23,002 nt of DNA from Christensenella sp. UBA1262. GTDB taxonomy: Bacteria > Bacillota > Clostridia > Christensenellales > CAG-917. Made by a program: the position numbers and the translations under genes. Positions 1-6,360 of the stretch are shown here, in pieces (the stretch's first letter is position 1; the number at the start of each line of letters is the position of its first letter). The notes under the pieces are model-generated. The model was not told the origin of the DNA and ran no database searches. It saw only the letters and a list, made by a program, of their open reading frames with translations. The stretch spans positions 138 to 23,139 of the forward strand of contig DBVO01000049.1 of the NCBI GenBank assembly GCA_002308215.1. Reading direction: 5' to 3'.

Positions 1-1189
1 AATCTTCACCCATGACGCCGTAGTAATACGTGACGTCCTCTGAAATGACTTCGCCTTTTGTGAGAGTTTGGTTTTTGATTTCGCCCTTCTTTTCAACGAC
101 TTGTTTCCATGCATCTCTGTATTCAACGAGTGGAATGTGGAAGAACGCTGTGTTCTTGACCGGCACGTCGTATGCGTTGCCGCCGATTTCAACGTTCTTT
201 TCGCGAATCTTGTTCATCTCTTGAACATACCAATCCACTTGGCATTGATGCAAGTTGTCGTACTTCCATTGGATTCCAAGATAGTCGCCGTCAAAATAGC
301 TGTGGCTGTCAAGAACGACGAGCGCTTCTGTGACAATGCCTTCTGCATTTTTGATTTTGATTATGTTGTTGCCTGCGCCGGCCTCATCAAATCCGTCCTT
401 TGTTTGTGTGTCGTCAATCTGTTTATTGCGCTCAAACAAGCAATACTTGTAGTTTTGACCTTCATAGTATTTGAGGATGTCTTGTTTGTCGTGTGTACCG
501 TAGATTTCTGTGTCGTGGTTGCCAAAGGCAAATGTCCAGTAAACACCGAGGCTCTCCATCATATTGGAGAAGATTTGTGTTGCGTGCAAGTTGTTGAATG
601 TACCTGCTTGGAAAGGCACTGGGTATGCGATATCGCCCGTGACGATGACGAGGTCAGGTTGTTCTTGACGAATCATCGTTGCAACTGCGTTCATTGCCCA
701 TGCGTCCTTTTGACTTGAGAAGCAACCGCCGCCGATGTGAACGTCCGTAAACTGCACAACCTTAAACTCTCTGTCCCCTGCCGGCTGTGTAAATGTCCAG
801 TAGCCGTCCGCATCTTTGACAGGATGCAGTTGAACGTGCTCTGTATAAACAACTTTTTCAACACTTGAGCCCTGTTTGAGGAGTGCTTTTGTGCCCGTCG
901 CGTTTGCGATTGCGCATCCGCTGATAAAGATTGCAAACGCAAGAAGAATTGAGCCGACGATAATCAAAGCCTTGATGGCACGTTTTTTCTTTTGCTCTTT
1001 TGTCGGTTTCTTTCTTTCCTTCTTTGCCTTTTTCGGCTTTTCAGGCTCTTCGACAGGTGCTTCCTCTTGAACAGGCTCTGCCGGTTGCTCTTCAGAAGCT
1101 TCCTCAACAGGTTGTTCTGCCACTTGTTCTTCTACGTCAGCATTGTCGCTTTCTGCAATTTCAAGTTCTTTCTTTTCTTCTTCGCTCAT
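1..1189 (-). CDS. Membrane-anchored calcineurin-like metallophosphoesterase (partial, C-terminus beyond left edge)
   Basis: The frame is open from ATG at 1189 to the window edge (396 residues, no stop). Residues 1-70 form a charged cytosolic tail, rich in Glu, Pro and Val and then Lys-rich. One membrane segment lies at about 72-92, and the enzyme domain should be outside the cell. Metallophosphoesterase motifs are clear: FTDVHIGG (147-154, D149 and H151), VTGDIAYP (183-190) and FGNHD (222-226). Members of this fold use a two-metal centre to cleave phosphomonoesters, phosphodiesters or pyrophosphates; the substrate cannot be told from sequence. The third histidine-containing motif would lie near or past the edge. 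The start is supported by an AAGGGAG ribosome binding site just upstream. It has its own candidate promoter and is transcribed away from the CDF gene behind it. The family call is firm; substrate and role are unknown. Confidence 0.9.
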   Translation of the reverse strand, partial: MSEEEKKELEIAESDNADVEEQVAEQPVEEASEEQPAEPVQEEAPVEEPEKPKKAKKERKKPTKEQKKKRAIKALIIVGSILLAFAIFISGCAIANATGTKALLKQGSSVEKVVYTEHVQLHPVKDADGYWTFTQPAGDREFKVVQFTDVHIGGGCFSSQKDAWAMNAVATMIRQEQPDLVIVTGDIAYPVPFQAGTFNNLHATQIFSNMMESLGVYWTFAFGNHDTEIYGTHDKQDILKYYEGQNYKYCLFERNKQIDDTQTKDGFDEAGAGNNIIKIKNAEGIVTEALVVLDSHSYFDGDYLGIQWKYDNLHQCQVDWYVQEMNKIREKNVEIGGNAYDVPVKNTAFFHIPLVEYRDAWKQVVEKKGEIKNQTLTKGEVISEDVTYYYGVMGED

Positions 1190-1210
1190 AATATTCTCCC
1201 TTAGAATATT
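1190..1210 (-). promoter_or_regulatory. Hairpin presenting the ribosome binding site of the metallophosphoesterase gene
   Basis: On the minus strand, AATATTCT and AGAATATT form a perfect 8-bp stem that closes directly on the ATG. The 5-nt loop AAGGG carries the Shine-Dalgarno core. Such a structure could expose or occlude the ribosome binding site. It is seen in sequence; any regulatory role is inference. Confidence 0.5.
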
Positions 1211-1228
1211 TTATTATTTTATAAATCT

Positions 1229-1256
1229 ATATTAACACTTACAAACAAAATGTCAA
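1229..1256 (-). promoter_or_regulatory. Candidate promoter of the metallophosphoesterase gene
   Basis: The minus strand has a perfect -35 TTGACA (1256-1251), a 16-nt spacer and a -10 TAATAT (1234-1229) preceded by TGT, an extended -10. It sits wholly in the 70-nt gap after the CDF stop codon. The -35 is strong and the -10 matches 4 of 6. Confidence 0.5.
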
Positions 1257-1259
1257 TAT

Positions 1260-2174
1260 CTATTTGTTTTCGGGCGCATCGTCCGCACGTTGTTTTGCAA
1301 GCACAACTTGTGCTTGTATTCCGTTTTCCTCTTGCAGATGGAGCGCGGTTTCATTGCACTTGTCAAGCAGGTTTTCAATGTCGTCAAAACTGTTCGGCAC
1401 AATCTCAACAACTGCCGCCTTGTGTGCAAAGCCATAGTCGTGAACGGCAATTTGCTCCACGCTTAAAACCCCTTCAACCTGCTCAAATGCGCTCTTCAAC
1501 GCGTCCTTTTCTTCTTCGCATTTGTCGCCGACAACGACGCTCTTCAAGTTGTCCGCAATCATCAGCACGCCGTATATGACGATGACAATGCTTACAACGA
1601 TGCCAAAGATTGCGTCCACCGCATAGTTGACGTATGCCGACACGGCAAACGACACGAGCGATGTGGCGGTTATGCCGATATCAAGAAAGCTATCCAGCAT
1701 CAAAGCGGAGAGCGCTTTGGACTTGTATTTTTTGTTTGCAAGAGCAAACATCACAGCAAGCCCGATTTTCACTGCGAGCGCAACGGATATGAGTATGCAA
1801 TATTGTACGCCAAAATAAAGCGGCTCAGGCATCGCAAGACGGTTGAGCGAACGCATGAAGAACACCCCGCCCAAAACAACGGATACGGTTGCCACCACAA
1901 AGCCCGCAACGTACTCGCTGCGCCCATAGCCAAACGGTGCTTTTTCATTGATATTCAAAAACAAGAGTGAAAAAGCAACTGCGGTTGCGATTGCCGTCAA
2001 AATGTCAAAAAAGCTGTTGATTGCGTCAAGCATAATCATAAGGCTGTTGACCGCAAGCCCCACATACAACTTGACAAAGGCAAGACCTATGTTGCAAACA
2101 ATTGCAACACCCAAAACGATGAGTGCGATTTTTGTGCGCTCTTTGAGAGATATGGCGTTGTTCAACTCTTTCAT
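1260..2174 (-). CDS. Cation diffusion facilitator, predicted Mn(II) exporter (MntE-like)
   Basis: The 304-residue protein has the CDF layout: six hydrophobic segments in residues 15-205, then a cytosolic domain of about 90 residues. CDF proteins exchange divalent metal ions for protons. The transport (A) site is formed by two residues four apart in TM2 and two in TM5. Here these are N53 and D57 (NSFFD) and D161 and D165 (DSFLD), an ND-DD set. This set is known from the pneumococcal Mn exporter MntE, while Zn exporters such as CzcD have HD-HD. The PFGYGRSEY loop (80-88) matches the usual FGHGRAE motif but lacks its histidine, so the Zn-type B site is probably absent. The start at 2174 has an AAGGCAAGG upstream. 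It follows the small membrane protein gene by 43 nt on the same strand. Family certain; Mn specificity is a motif-based prediction. Confidence 0.92.
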   Translation of the reverse strand: MKELNNAISLKERTKIALIVLGVAIVCNIGLAFVKLYVGLAVNSLMIMLDAINSFFDILTAIATAVAFSLLFLNINEKAPFGYGRSEYVAGFVVATVSVVLGGVFFMRSLNRLAMPEPLYFGVQYCILISVALAVKIGLAVMFALANKKYKSKALSALMLDSFLDIGITATSLVSFAVSAYVNYAVDAIFGIVVSIVIVIYGVLMIADNLKSVVVGDKCEEEKDALKSAFEQVEGVLSVEQIAVHDYGFAHKAAVVEIVPNSFDDIENLLDKCNETALHLQEENGIQAQVVLAKQRADDAPENK

Positions 2175-2206
2175 TTTGCCTTGCCTTATGCACTAAAAAC
2201 TATGCA

Positions 2207-2232
2207 AAGAACAAACATTAATGTTTGTTCTT
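2207..2232. repeat. 26-nt perfect palindrome overlapping a stop codon
   Basis: Left arm AAGAACAAACATT (2207-2219) is followed without spacer by its exact reverse complement. The palindrome covers the last codons and stop (2218-2220) of the small membrane protein gene and lies upstream of the CDF gene. As RNA it can fold into a stem of about 11 bp with a small loop. Only a weak T-run follows on the minus strand (TTTGCATAGTTTTTAG), so it is a poor classical terminator. It may be an attenuator, mRNA stabiliser or operator. Confidence 0.6.
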
Positions 2233-2475
2233 GCCATGTCTTTGTTTTTTGTTTTCTTGTTTTTTCTTCTCGCGGATTTGCTCGCGAATTTGCTTGTTTG
2301 AAACAAGCTCACGCTTGTATTCATCCTCACTTAGTCTGCGCTTGTATGCTGCGTCCCTTGAAAGAAGCATACCAAGCAGCACGACAAAAACCACGGCAAC
2401 GACGCCGAGTATTGCGGAAAGGACGGCTGTGACCATCGCGGTATATTCAACTGATGCGAGAATTGCGTTAATCAC
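2218..2475 (-). CDS. Small single-pass membrane protein with basic cytosolic tail
   Basis: This 85-residue protein begins with GTG at 2475 and has a strong Shine-Dalgarno AAAGGAGG 5 nt upstream, inside the end of the preceding gene. It overlaps that gene by 8 nt, so translational coupling is likely. Residues 13-38 form one strongly hydrophobic segment. The rest (about 40-85) is highly charged and Lys/Arg/Gln-rich, with the pattern of an amphipathic or coiled helix (KQIREQIREKKKQENKK). I do not recognise a family. The size, overlap and topology suggest a partner subunit for the MBG-like surface protein encoded just upstream, but this is inference from position only. The coding call rests on the ribosome binding site and overlap rather than homology. 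Confidence 0.75.
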   Translation of the reverse strand: MINAILASVEYTAMVTAVLSAILGVVAVVFVVLLGMLLSRDAAYKRRLSEDEYKRELVSNKQIREQIREKKKQENKKQRHGKNKH

Positions 2476-4144
2476 CGATTAGCCTCCTTTTTGCAAAGTA
2501 TATTACAATCACAATCCAGCTTGCCGCCACAAACAAAATGATGAGCACGCAGATTGCCGTGAGTGCACCGTTCCACTCCAAAGTTTTGATTTCCATTGGA
2601 GCATTGTTTTTGAGCACAACAAACGTCGTCACGTTGTTTGGCAACACAAAGGACATTGTATCGTCAAGCAACACTATCTTTGCTTCTCCATTTTCAACGT
2701 ATGCCACGGCATAGTCGTCAGGATATCTTTGAAGCGTGATTGTGATTTCGCCTAGGTTTCTGCGCGCGCCGTTTCCATCGCTGAACACGAGCGTATATGC
2801 CACGATTGCGGTCATACCTTCAATCTTTTCTGCAATTTGAGAGAAAGGCTCGCGGGAGAAGTCAATTTCAAGCCCGCCCAATCTTTCAATATGGATGTCT
2901 ATGCCGATAAATCCATCCGGACGCATGACGTTGATTTCTCTGAAATCATCCGCTTGTTCCGTCTCGCTGTTTTGATGCACGTTGTAGTAGCCGTGTCTTG
3001 CCGGCGAGAAGTCTGAATCGGTTGTGACGATTTCATAGTTTGCGTCAAGTGCACGCGCATAGATGTTGTATGTGCCCGGCTCGTTTGGATTGACTTCGGA
3101 TGTGTCAATATAAATCCCTATAGACTCAGGCGTGTCGTCAAACGCCATTTCGCCCTTTACGTGCCAATTGAAATCAGCCGCCGGAACGATAGGCTTGTCC
3201 TGCAATATGTCAATCGTTTGCACGACGACGGTTATTTCTCTCTTTGCCACTGTCACAGGAACACTGACGTTGTTTCTTGGATTGTAGTTGGTGTTTTTGT
3301 GCTGGAAGTTCATTGTGAACACATAGTCTTGCGCATCCAACTTGTCATCCGGATTGCCTGAGGCAAGCGTCCACGTGCCATTGATATCAAGTGCGGAAAT
3401 AGCGTTTGCAATCTCTCCTCTGGTTGCGCCGTAGGTTATCGGCTGAATATTCGGGATTGAAAACAGCCTGTCCGGAAGGTCTTGGCTTGTGATATAGCAC
3501 TCAAGCGGAACGCTTGCGGACACAGGATTATACACCCTGCCCAAATACGCAAACTCTTCCGTGATTTTGACACGCACTTCATATTCGCCGATATCAACGC
3601 TGTTGCCAAAACGAATTGTACCCGTGTTGATTGCGGGGAAAATCGTGTATGCATCATCGCTTGCGCCGCGCGGCTTGTACTCAACAACAGTGTTTGTGCT
3701 GCCGAGGTTGGCGTGATATTCCGTGTTGATGATGATATTGCTGTCCTCTTCCGTTGTGTATGGGTTGGAGTCTATGGTTGCGCCGTTTTCATCCTCGTCA
3801 AAGCGGATGATTGGCGTTGGCATGACAAAGGTCAAAACATAGTCGTCAAGAGCATGTCCTCTTGCAACAAGGATATCTCTTATATCGTTGGCAAACAAGA
3901 GTGCTGGGTCGTCCGAACCGTCATGGTGCACAAAGTCGCCCGACATGGACATACGCTCGGCGGAATCCACATAGAGCGTCCACTCGAAACCTGTGGCCTC
4001 GTCATAAGTGCCCACAATGGTAAATTGCTGAGGTCCGTCCGCATGCGCCGTGAGAGTTGTGTGATAAAGGCATGCAAAAAGCGCCACCACTACAAGCAGT
4101 AGCAAAAGTGCCAAAATATAAAGTTTTGCATGCGTCCTTCTCAT
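2468..4144 (-). CDS. Surface-anchored protein with MBG/Ig-like repeats, two membrane ends
   Basis: Predicted length is 558 residues. It starts MRRTHAK, followed by a hydrophobic segment (8-27) and a plausible signal peptidase site near AHA/D. The long middle part is extracellular in character. It contains beta-rich stretches resembling MBG (bacterial Ig-like) repeats, for example ITYGATRGEI with DAQDYVFTMNF and TNYNP, and TVAKREITVVVQ. A second hydrophobic segment near the C-terminus is followed by AKRRLIGD, a stop-transfer pattern; there is no LPXTG motif. MBG-type domains occur in bacterial surface proteins; no enzyme motif is visible. The start is set at ATG 4144 rather than TTG 4150 because the promoter at 4153-4181 would begin transcription at about 4146, after the TTG. 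It overlaps the small membrane protein gene and lies divergent to a two-component system that may control it (inference). Confidence 0.8.
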   Translation of the reverse strand: MRRTHAKLYILALLLLLVVVALFACLYHTTLTAHADGPQQFTIVGTYDEATGFEWTLYVDSAERMSMSGDFVHHDGSDDPALLFANDIRDILVARGHALDDYVLTFVMPTPIIRFDEDENGATIDSNPYTTEEDSNIIINTEYHANLGSTNTVVEYKPRGASDDAYTIFPAINTGTIRFGNSVDIGEYEVRVKITEEFAYLGRVYNPVSASVPLECYITSQDLPDRLFSIPNIQPITYGATRGEIANAISALDINGTWTLASGNPDDKLDAQDYVFTMNFQHKNTNYNPRNNVSVPVTVAKREITVVVQTIDILQDKPIVPAADFNWHVKGEMAFDDTPESIGIYIDTSEVNPNEPGTYNIYARALDANYEIVTTDSDFSPARHGYYNVHQNSETEQADDFREINVMRPDGFIGIDIHIERLGGLEIDFSREPFSQIAEKIEGMTAIVAYTLVFSDGNGARRNLGEITITLQRYPDDYAVAYVENGEAKIVLLDDTMSFVLPNNVTTFVVLKNNAPMEIKTLEWNGALTAICVLIILFVAASWIVIVIYFAKRRLIGD

Positions 4145-4152
4145 ACTCAAAA

Positions 4153-4181
4153 ATTATACCACCTTGAGTGTAATTTCGCAA
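4153..4181 (-). promoter_or_regulatory. Promoter of the MBG-like gene, predicted near-leaderless mRNA
   Basis: The minus strand has -35 TTGCGA (4181-4176, 4 of 6), a 17-nt spacer and a perfect -10 TATAAT (4158-4153) preceded by TGG, an extended -10. The expected transcript start at about 4146 leaves only 2 nt before the ATG at 4144. No Shine-Dalgarno sequence fits in front of that ATG. Confidence 0.65.
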
Positions 4182-4200
4182 TAGCGAAATGCAATATTGC
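4173..4200. repeat. Inverted repeats over the -35 of the MBG-like gene promoter, candidate operator
   Basis: ATTTCGC (4173-4179), AATA, GCGAAAT (4184-4190) is a perfect 7-bp inverted repeat that covers the -35 box. GCAATATTGC (4191-4200) is a second perfect palindrome. GCAATA also occurs as a direct repeat at 4178 and 4191. The position between divergent genes, next to a response regulator, suggests a regulator binding site. Confidence 0.4.
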
Positions 4201-4296
4201 GCGCGCTATCGTCCTCTTATACTACAATTATAGTTATATTTTTATTGGCTTTTCGCTCCAAACGTGCCCCGCGGACAAAAAGTTTGATTTTTAATA

Positions 4297-4325
4297 TTGA
4301 TTTAATATTCGCAAAATATTATACT
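4297..4325 (+). promoter_or_regulatory. Promoter of the two-component operon
   Basis: -35 TTGATT (4297-4302), 17-nt spacer, -10 TATACT (4320-4325). The predicted start near 4332 gives a 12-nt leader that still contains the GAGGG ribosome binding site (4332-4336) before the ATG at 4344. Confidence 0.6.
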
Positions 4326-4343
4326 GTCAAAGAGGGACACAAC

Positions 4344-5024
4344 ATGAAAATACTGCTTGTTGAAGATGAAAAAGAATTGTCGCGTGCTCTTGCAAAGATG
4401 CTCGCAAAAGACGGCTATGACGTTGACCAGGTGTATGACGGCGCAGACGGATTGAGTTTTGGCTCAACCGGCATGTACGATGTTATACTCCTCGATGTCA
4501 TTATGCCCAAGATGAACGGATTTGAAGTGCTTGCCGCTCTGCGCGCCAAAAAGGTGTCTACGCCAATCATTATGCTCACTGCTCTCACAAGCGAGGGAGA
4601 CAAGATATCAGGGCTTGACAAGGGCGCGGACGACTATGTGCCAAAACCGTTTTCCTATGGCGAACTCTCTGCGCGCATCCGTGCGGTACTTCGTCGTCAA
4701 GGCAAGCTTGTCAGCGACAACAAACTTGAATATGAGGATGCAACACTTGACCTCACTTCCTTTGTGCTCCGCTCCCCAAAGGGCGAAATACGCCTCTCTC
4801 AAAAGGAGTTTGAGCTCTTGCGCTATCTCTTTGAATACCCCAATTTTGTTGCGGCAAAGGATGACCTTATCTTAAAAGCATGGGGGCTTGACAGCGAGTT
4901 TGAATCAAACAACCTTGAAGTGTATATGTCCTTTCTTCGCAAAAAACTCTATCATTTGGGACTGTCCTTCACAATTGAATCCGTGCGTGGCGTAGGCTAT
5001 CGCCTTGCGCCTCTCAAAGACTAA
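4344..5024 (+). CDS. OmpR/PhoB-family response regulator
   Basis: The 226-residue protein has a receiver domain (1-115). Acidic residues E7 and D8, phospho-acceptor D51 (LLDVIMPKMNG), T79 and K101 (VPKPF) are all present. A winged-helix DNA-binding domain fills 125-224, ending in the usual IESVRGVGYRL. The start ATG at 4344 was chosen because GAGGG lies 7 nt upstream and MKILLVEDE is the normal family start; the longer upstream reading frame is untranslated leader and promoter. It is followed after 67 nt by its cognate kinase. The MBG-like surface protein gene is divergent and a natural regulatory target, though this is inferred from position. Family certain; signal and targets unknown. Confidence 0.97.
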   Translation: MKILLVEDEKELSRALAKMLAKDGYDVDQVYDGADGLSFGSTGMYDVILLDVIMPKMNGFEVLAALRAKKVSTPIIMLTALTSEGDKISGLDKGADDYVPKPFSYGELSARIRAVLRRQGKLVSDNKLEYEDATLDLTSFVLRSPKGEIRLSQKEFELLRYLFEYPNFVAAKDDLILKAWGLDSEFESNNLEVYMSFLRKKLYHLGLSFTIESVRGVGYRLAPLKD

Positions 5025-5091
5025 TCGGCACTTAATCATGCAAAATCGCACGATAAAACCCTTGTTTTGTCGTCTGCGGAGAAAAATCAAT

Positions 5092-6327
5092 ATGGAACTT
5101 ATCAAGAAACTCAGAATAAAGTTTGCGCTTCACGCAATGATAATCGCGGCAATATTTTTGTTCGTGATGTTTGGTGCGGTCTATGGGCTTTTGTGGTCCA
5201 ATGATGTGACAAATGAAAACCGTATGCTTGAAAACGCAATCGCCCGCCCTATCAATATTGGCGGAAATGCCCCTGTCAAAGAAGACCTTGTGTATGTGTT
5301 CATTGTTGAAGGCAACAATGTGACAGTTGTGGATTTGACTTCCTTCCAAGAGCAATACGGCGAAGACTCTTTGGAAATCATAAAGGCGGCAATAGATCAA
5401 AAGGGTGGCACTTTTGAATATGGCGGCAGGCACTTTGCCGTCAAGTCGGTTGCCATGCCGAACGGGACAAAATATGTGCTTCACGACCGCACTTCCCGCC
5501 ACGAACAACTCATCACTGTGCTCATTGAGACAATAGTGTTGTATCTTGCCGCAGTGCTGCTCATCTTTGTCATTGCATATCTCTTCTCTGCCAAGACCAT
5601 GAAGCCTGTTGCGGAAACCTACGTCAAACAGCGCGACCTCATTGCCAACGCATCGCACGAGCTCAAAACCCCGCTCACTGTCATCGCAACCAATCTTGCG
5701 GTTGTCAAGTCTGAGCCAAACTCATCCGTGCAAGACAACGAAAAGTGGCTCGCGTCCATTGACAAACAAATTGAGCGCATGCAGGAACTCATTGGCAGTA
5801 TGCTTGAACTCTCCAAGCTTGAACAAAGCACTCTTCAAAAAGTGACCGTTGATTTTGACGAAATCGTGAACGGCGTTTGTCTTGAGTTTGAGGCGGTATG
5901 TTTTGAAAAAGGCACAAAGCTAATATCCGATGTGCAATCAGGAATCAAGGTGCTCGGCGAAAAGACCTCGCTTGAAAGGCTTGTCGCAATCCTTGTTGAC
6001 AACGCAATCAAATACTCGGGAGATTGCGGCAAAGTGGGCGTACAGCTCACTCAGGACGGCAGAAAGGTTGTGCTCACCGTCATGAATACGGGCGCGGTCA
6101 TATCGGAAGAGGACGCAAAGCACGTGTTTGACCGCTTCTACCGCACAGACGGCGCAAGACAGAACGACGACGGCAAATCCTTCGGACTTGGGCTCTCAAT
6201 CGCCGCAGCGACCGTACAGGCCCATAACGGCACTATTGAATGCAAGGGCGTAGAAAATAAAGGAACCGTATTCCGTGTTTATTTACCTGTAGCTAAACAG
6301 CCTAAAAAAGAAAATGAAGAAAAATAA
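5092..6327 (+). CDS. Sensor histidine kinase, partner of the upstream response regulator
   Basis: The protein is 411 residues from ATG 5092, chosen because GGAG lies 10 nt upstream and MELIKKLRIKF leads into the first membrane segment (about 11-34). A sensor region of about 105 residues lies outside (36-140), and a second membrane segment is at about 140-166. No clear HAMP domain is visible; a short linker leads straight to the H-box IANASHELKTPL (phospho-accepting H189). The ATPase domain has its N-box (VDNAIKYSG), the NTG form of the G1 box, the F-box region (VFDRFYRTDGAR) and the G2 box (FGLGLSIA). It should autophosphorylate and pass phosphate to D51 of the response regulator. The compact sensor domain is unrecognised. 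In-frame upstream starts (5005 TTG, 5038 ATG) lack good ribosome binding sites. Confidence 0.96.
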   Translation: MELIKKLRIKFALHAMIIAAIFLFVMFGAVYGLLWSNDVTNENRMLENAIARPINIGGNAPVKEDLVYVFIVEGNNVTVVDLTSFQEQYGEDSLEIIKAAIDQKGGTFEYGGRHFAVKSVAMPNGTKYVLHDRTSRHEQLITVLIETIVLYLAAVLLIFVIAYLFSAKTMKPVAETYVKQRDLIANASHELKTPLTVIATNLAVVKSEPNSSVQDNEKWLASIDKQIERMQELIGSMLELSKLEQSTLQKVTVDFDEIVNGVCLEFEAVCFEKGTKLISDVQSGIKVLGEKTSLERLVAILVDNAIKYSGDCGKVGVQLTQDGRKVVLTVMNTGAVISEEDAKHVFDRFYRTDGARQNDDGKSFGLGLSIAAATVQAHNGTIECKGVENKGTVFRVYLPVAKQPKKENEEK

Positions 6328-6330
6328 TTT

Positions 6331-6360
6331 AAAAGGCGCTCAGCTGAGCGCCTTTTTTTA
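6331..6360. terminator. Bidirectional intrinsic terminator between convergent operons
   Basis: AAAA, then the perfect palindrome GGCGCTCAG/CTGAGCGCC (6335-6352), then seven T. On the plus strand it ends the two-component operon. On the minus strand it follows the stop codon (6358-6360) of the IIC-like gene, with a shorter T-run. Confidence 0.92.

Noticed and set aside
68..718. Long plus-strand reading frame of 216 codons
   Set aside because: It lies antisense to the metallophosphoesterase, whose motifs are clear. Its product is Cys/Val-rich noise without a ribosome binding site.
3482..4102. 206-codon plus-strand frame inside the MBG-like gene
   Set aside because: Antisense shadow; the minus-strand protein has a signal segment, an anchor and domain-like repeats.
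4145..4150. TTG start two codons upstream of ATG 4144
   Set aside because: The predicted transcript begins at about 4146, after the TTG, and no Shine-Dalgarno supports it.
5032..5658. 208-codon minus-strand frame in the kinase gene
   Set aside because: Antisense shadow of a kinase with all catalytic boxes.
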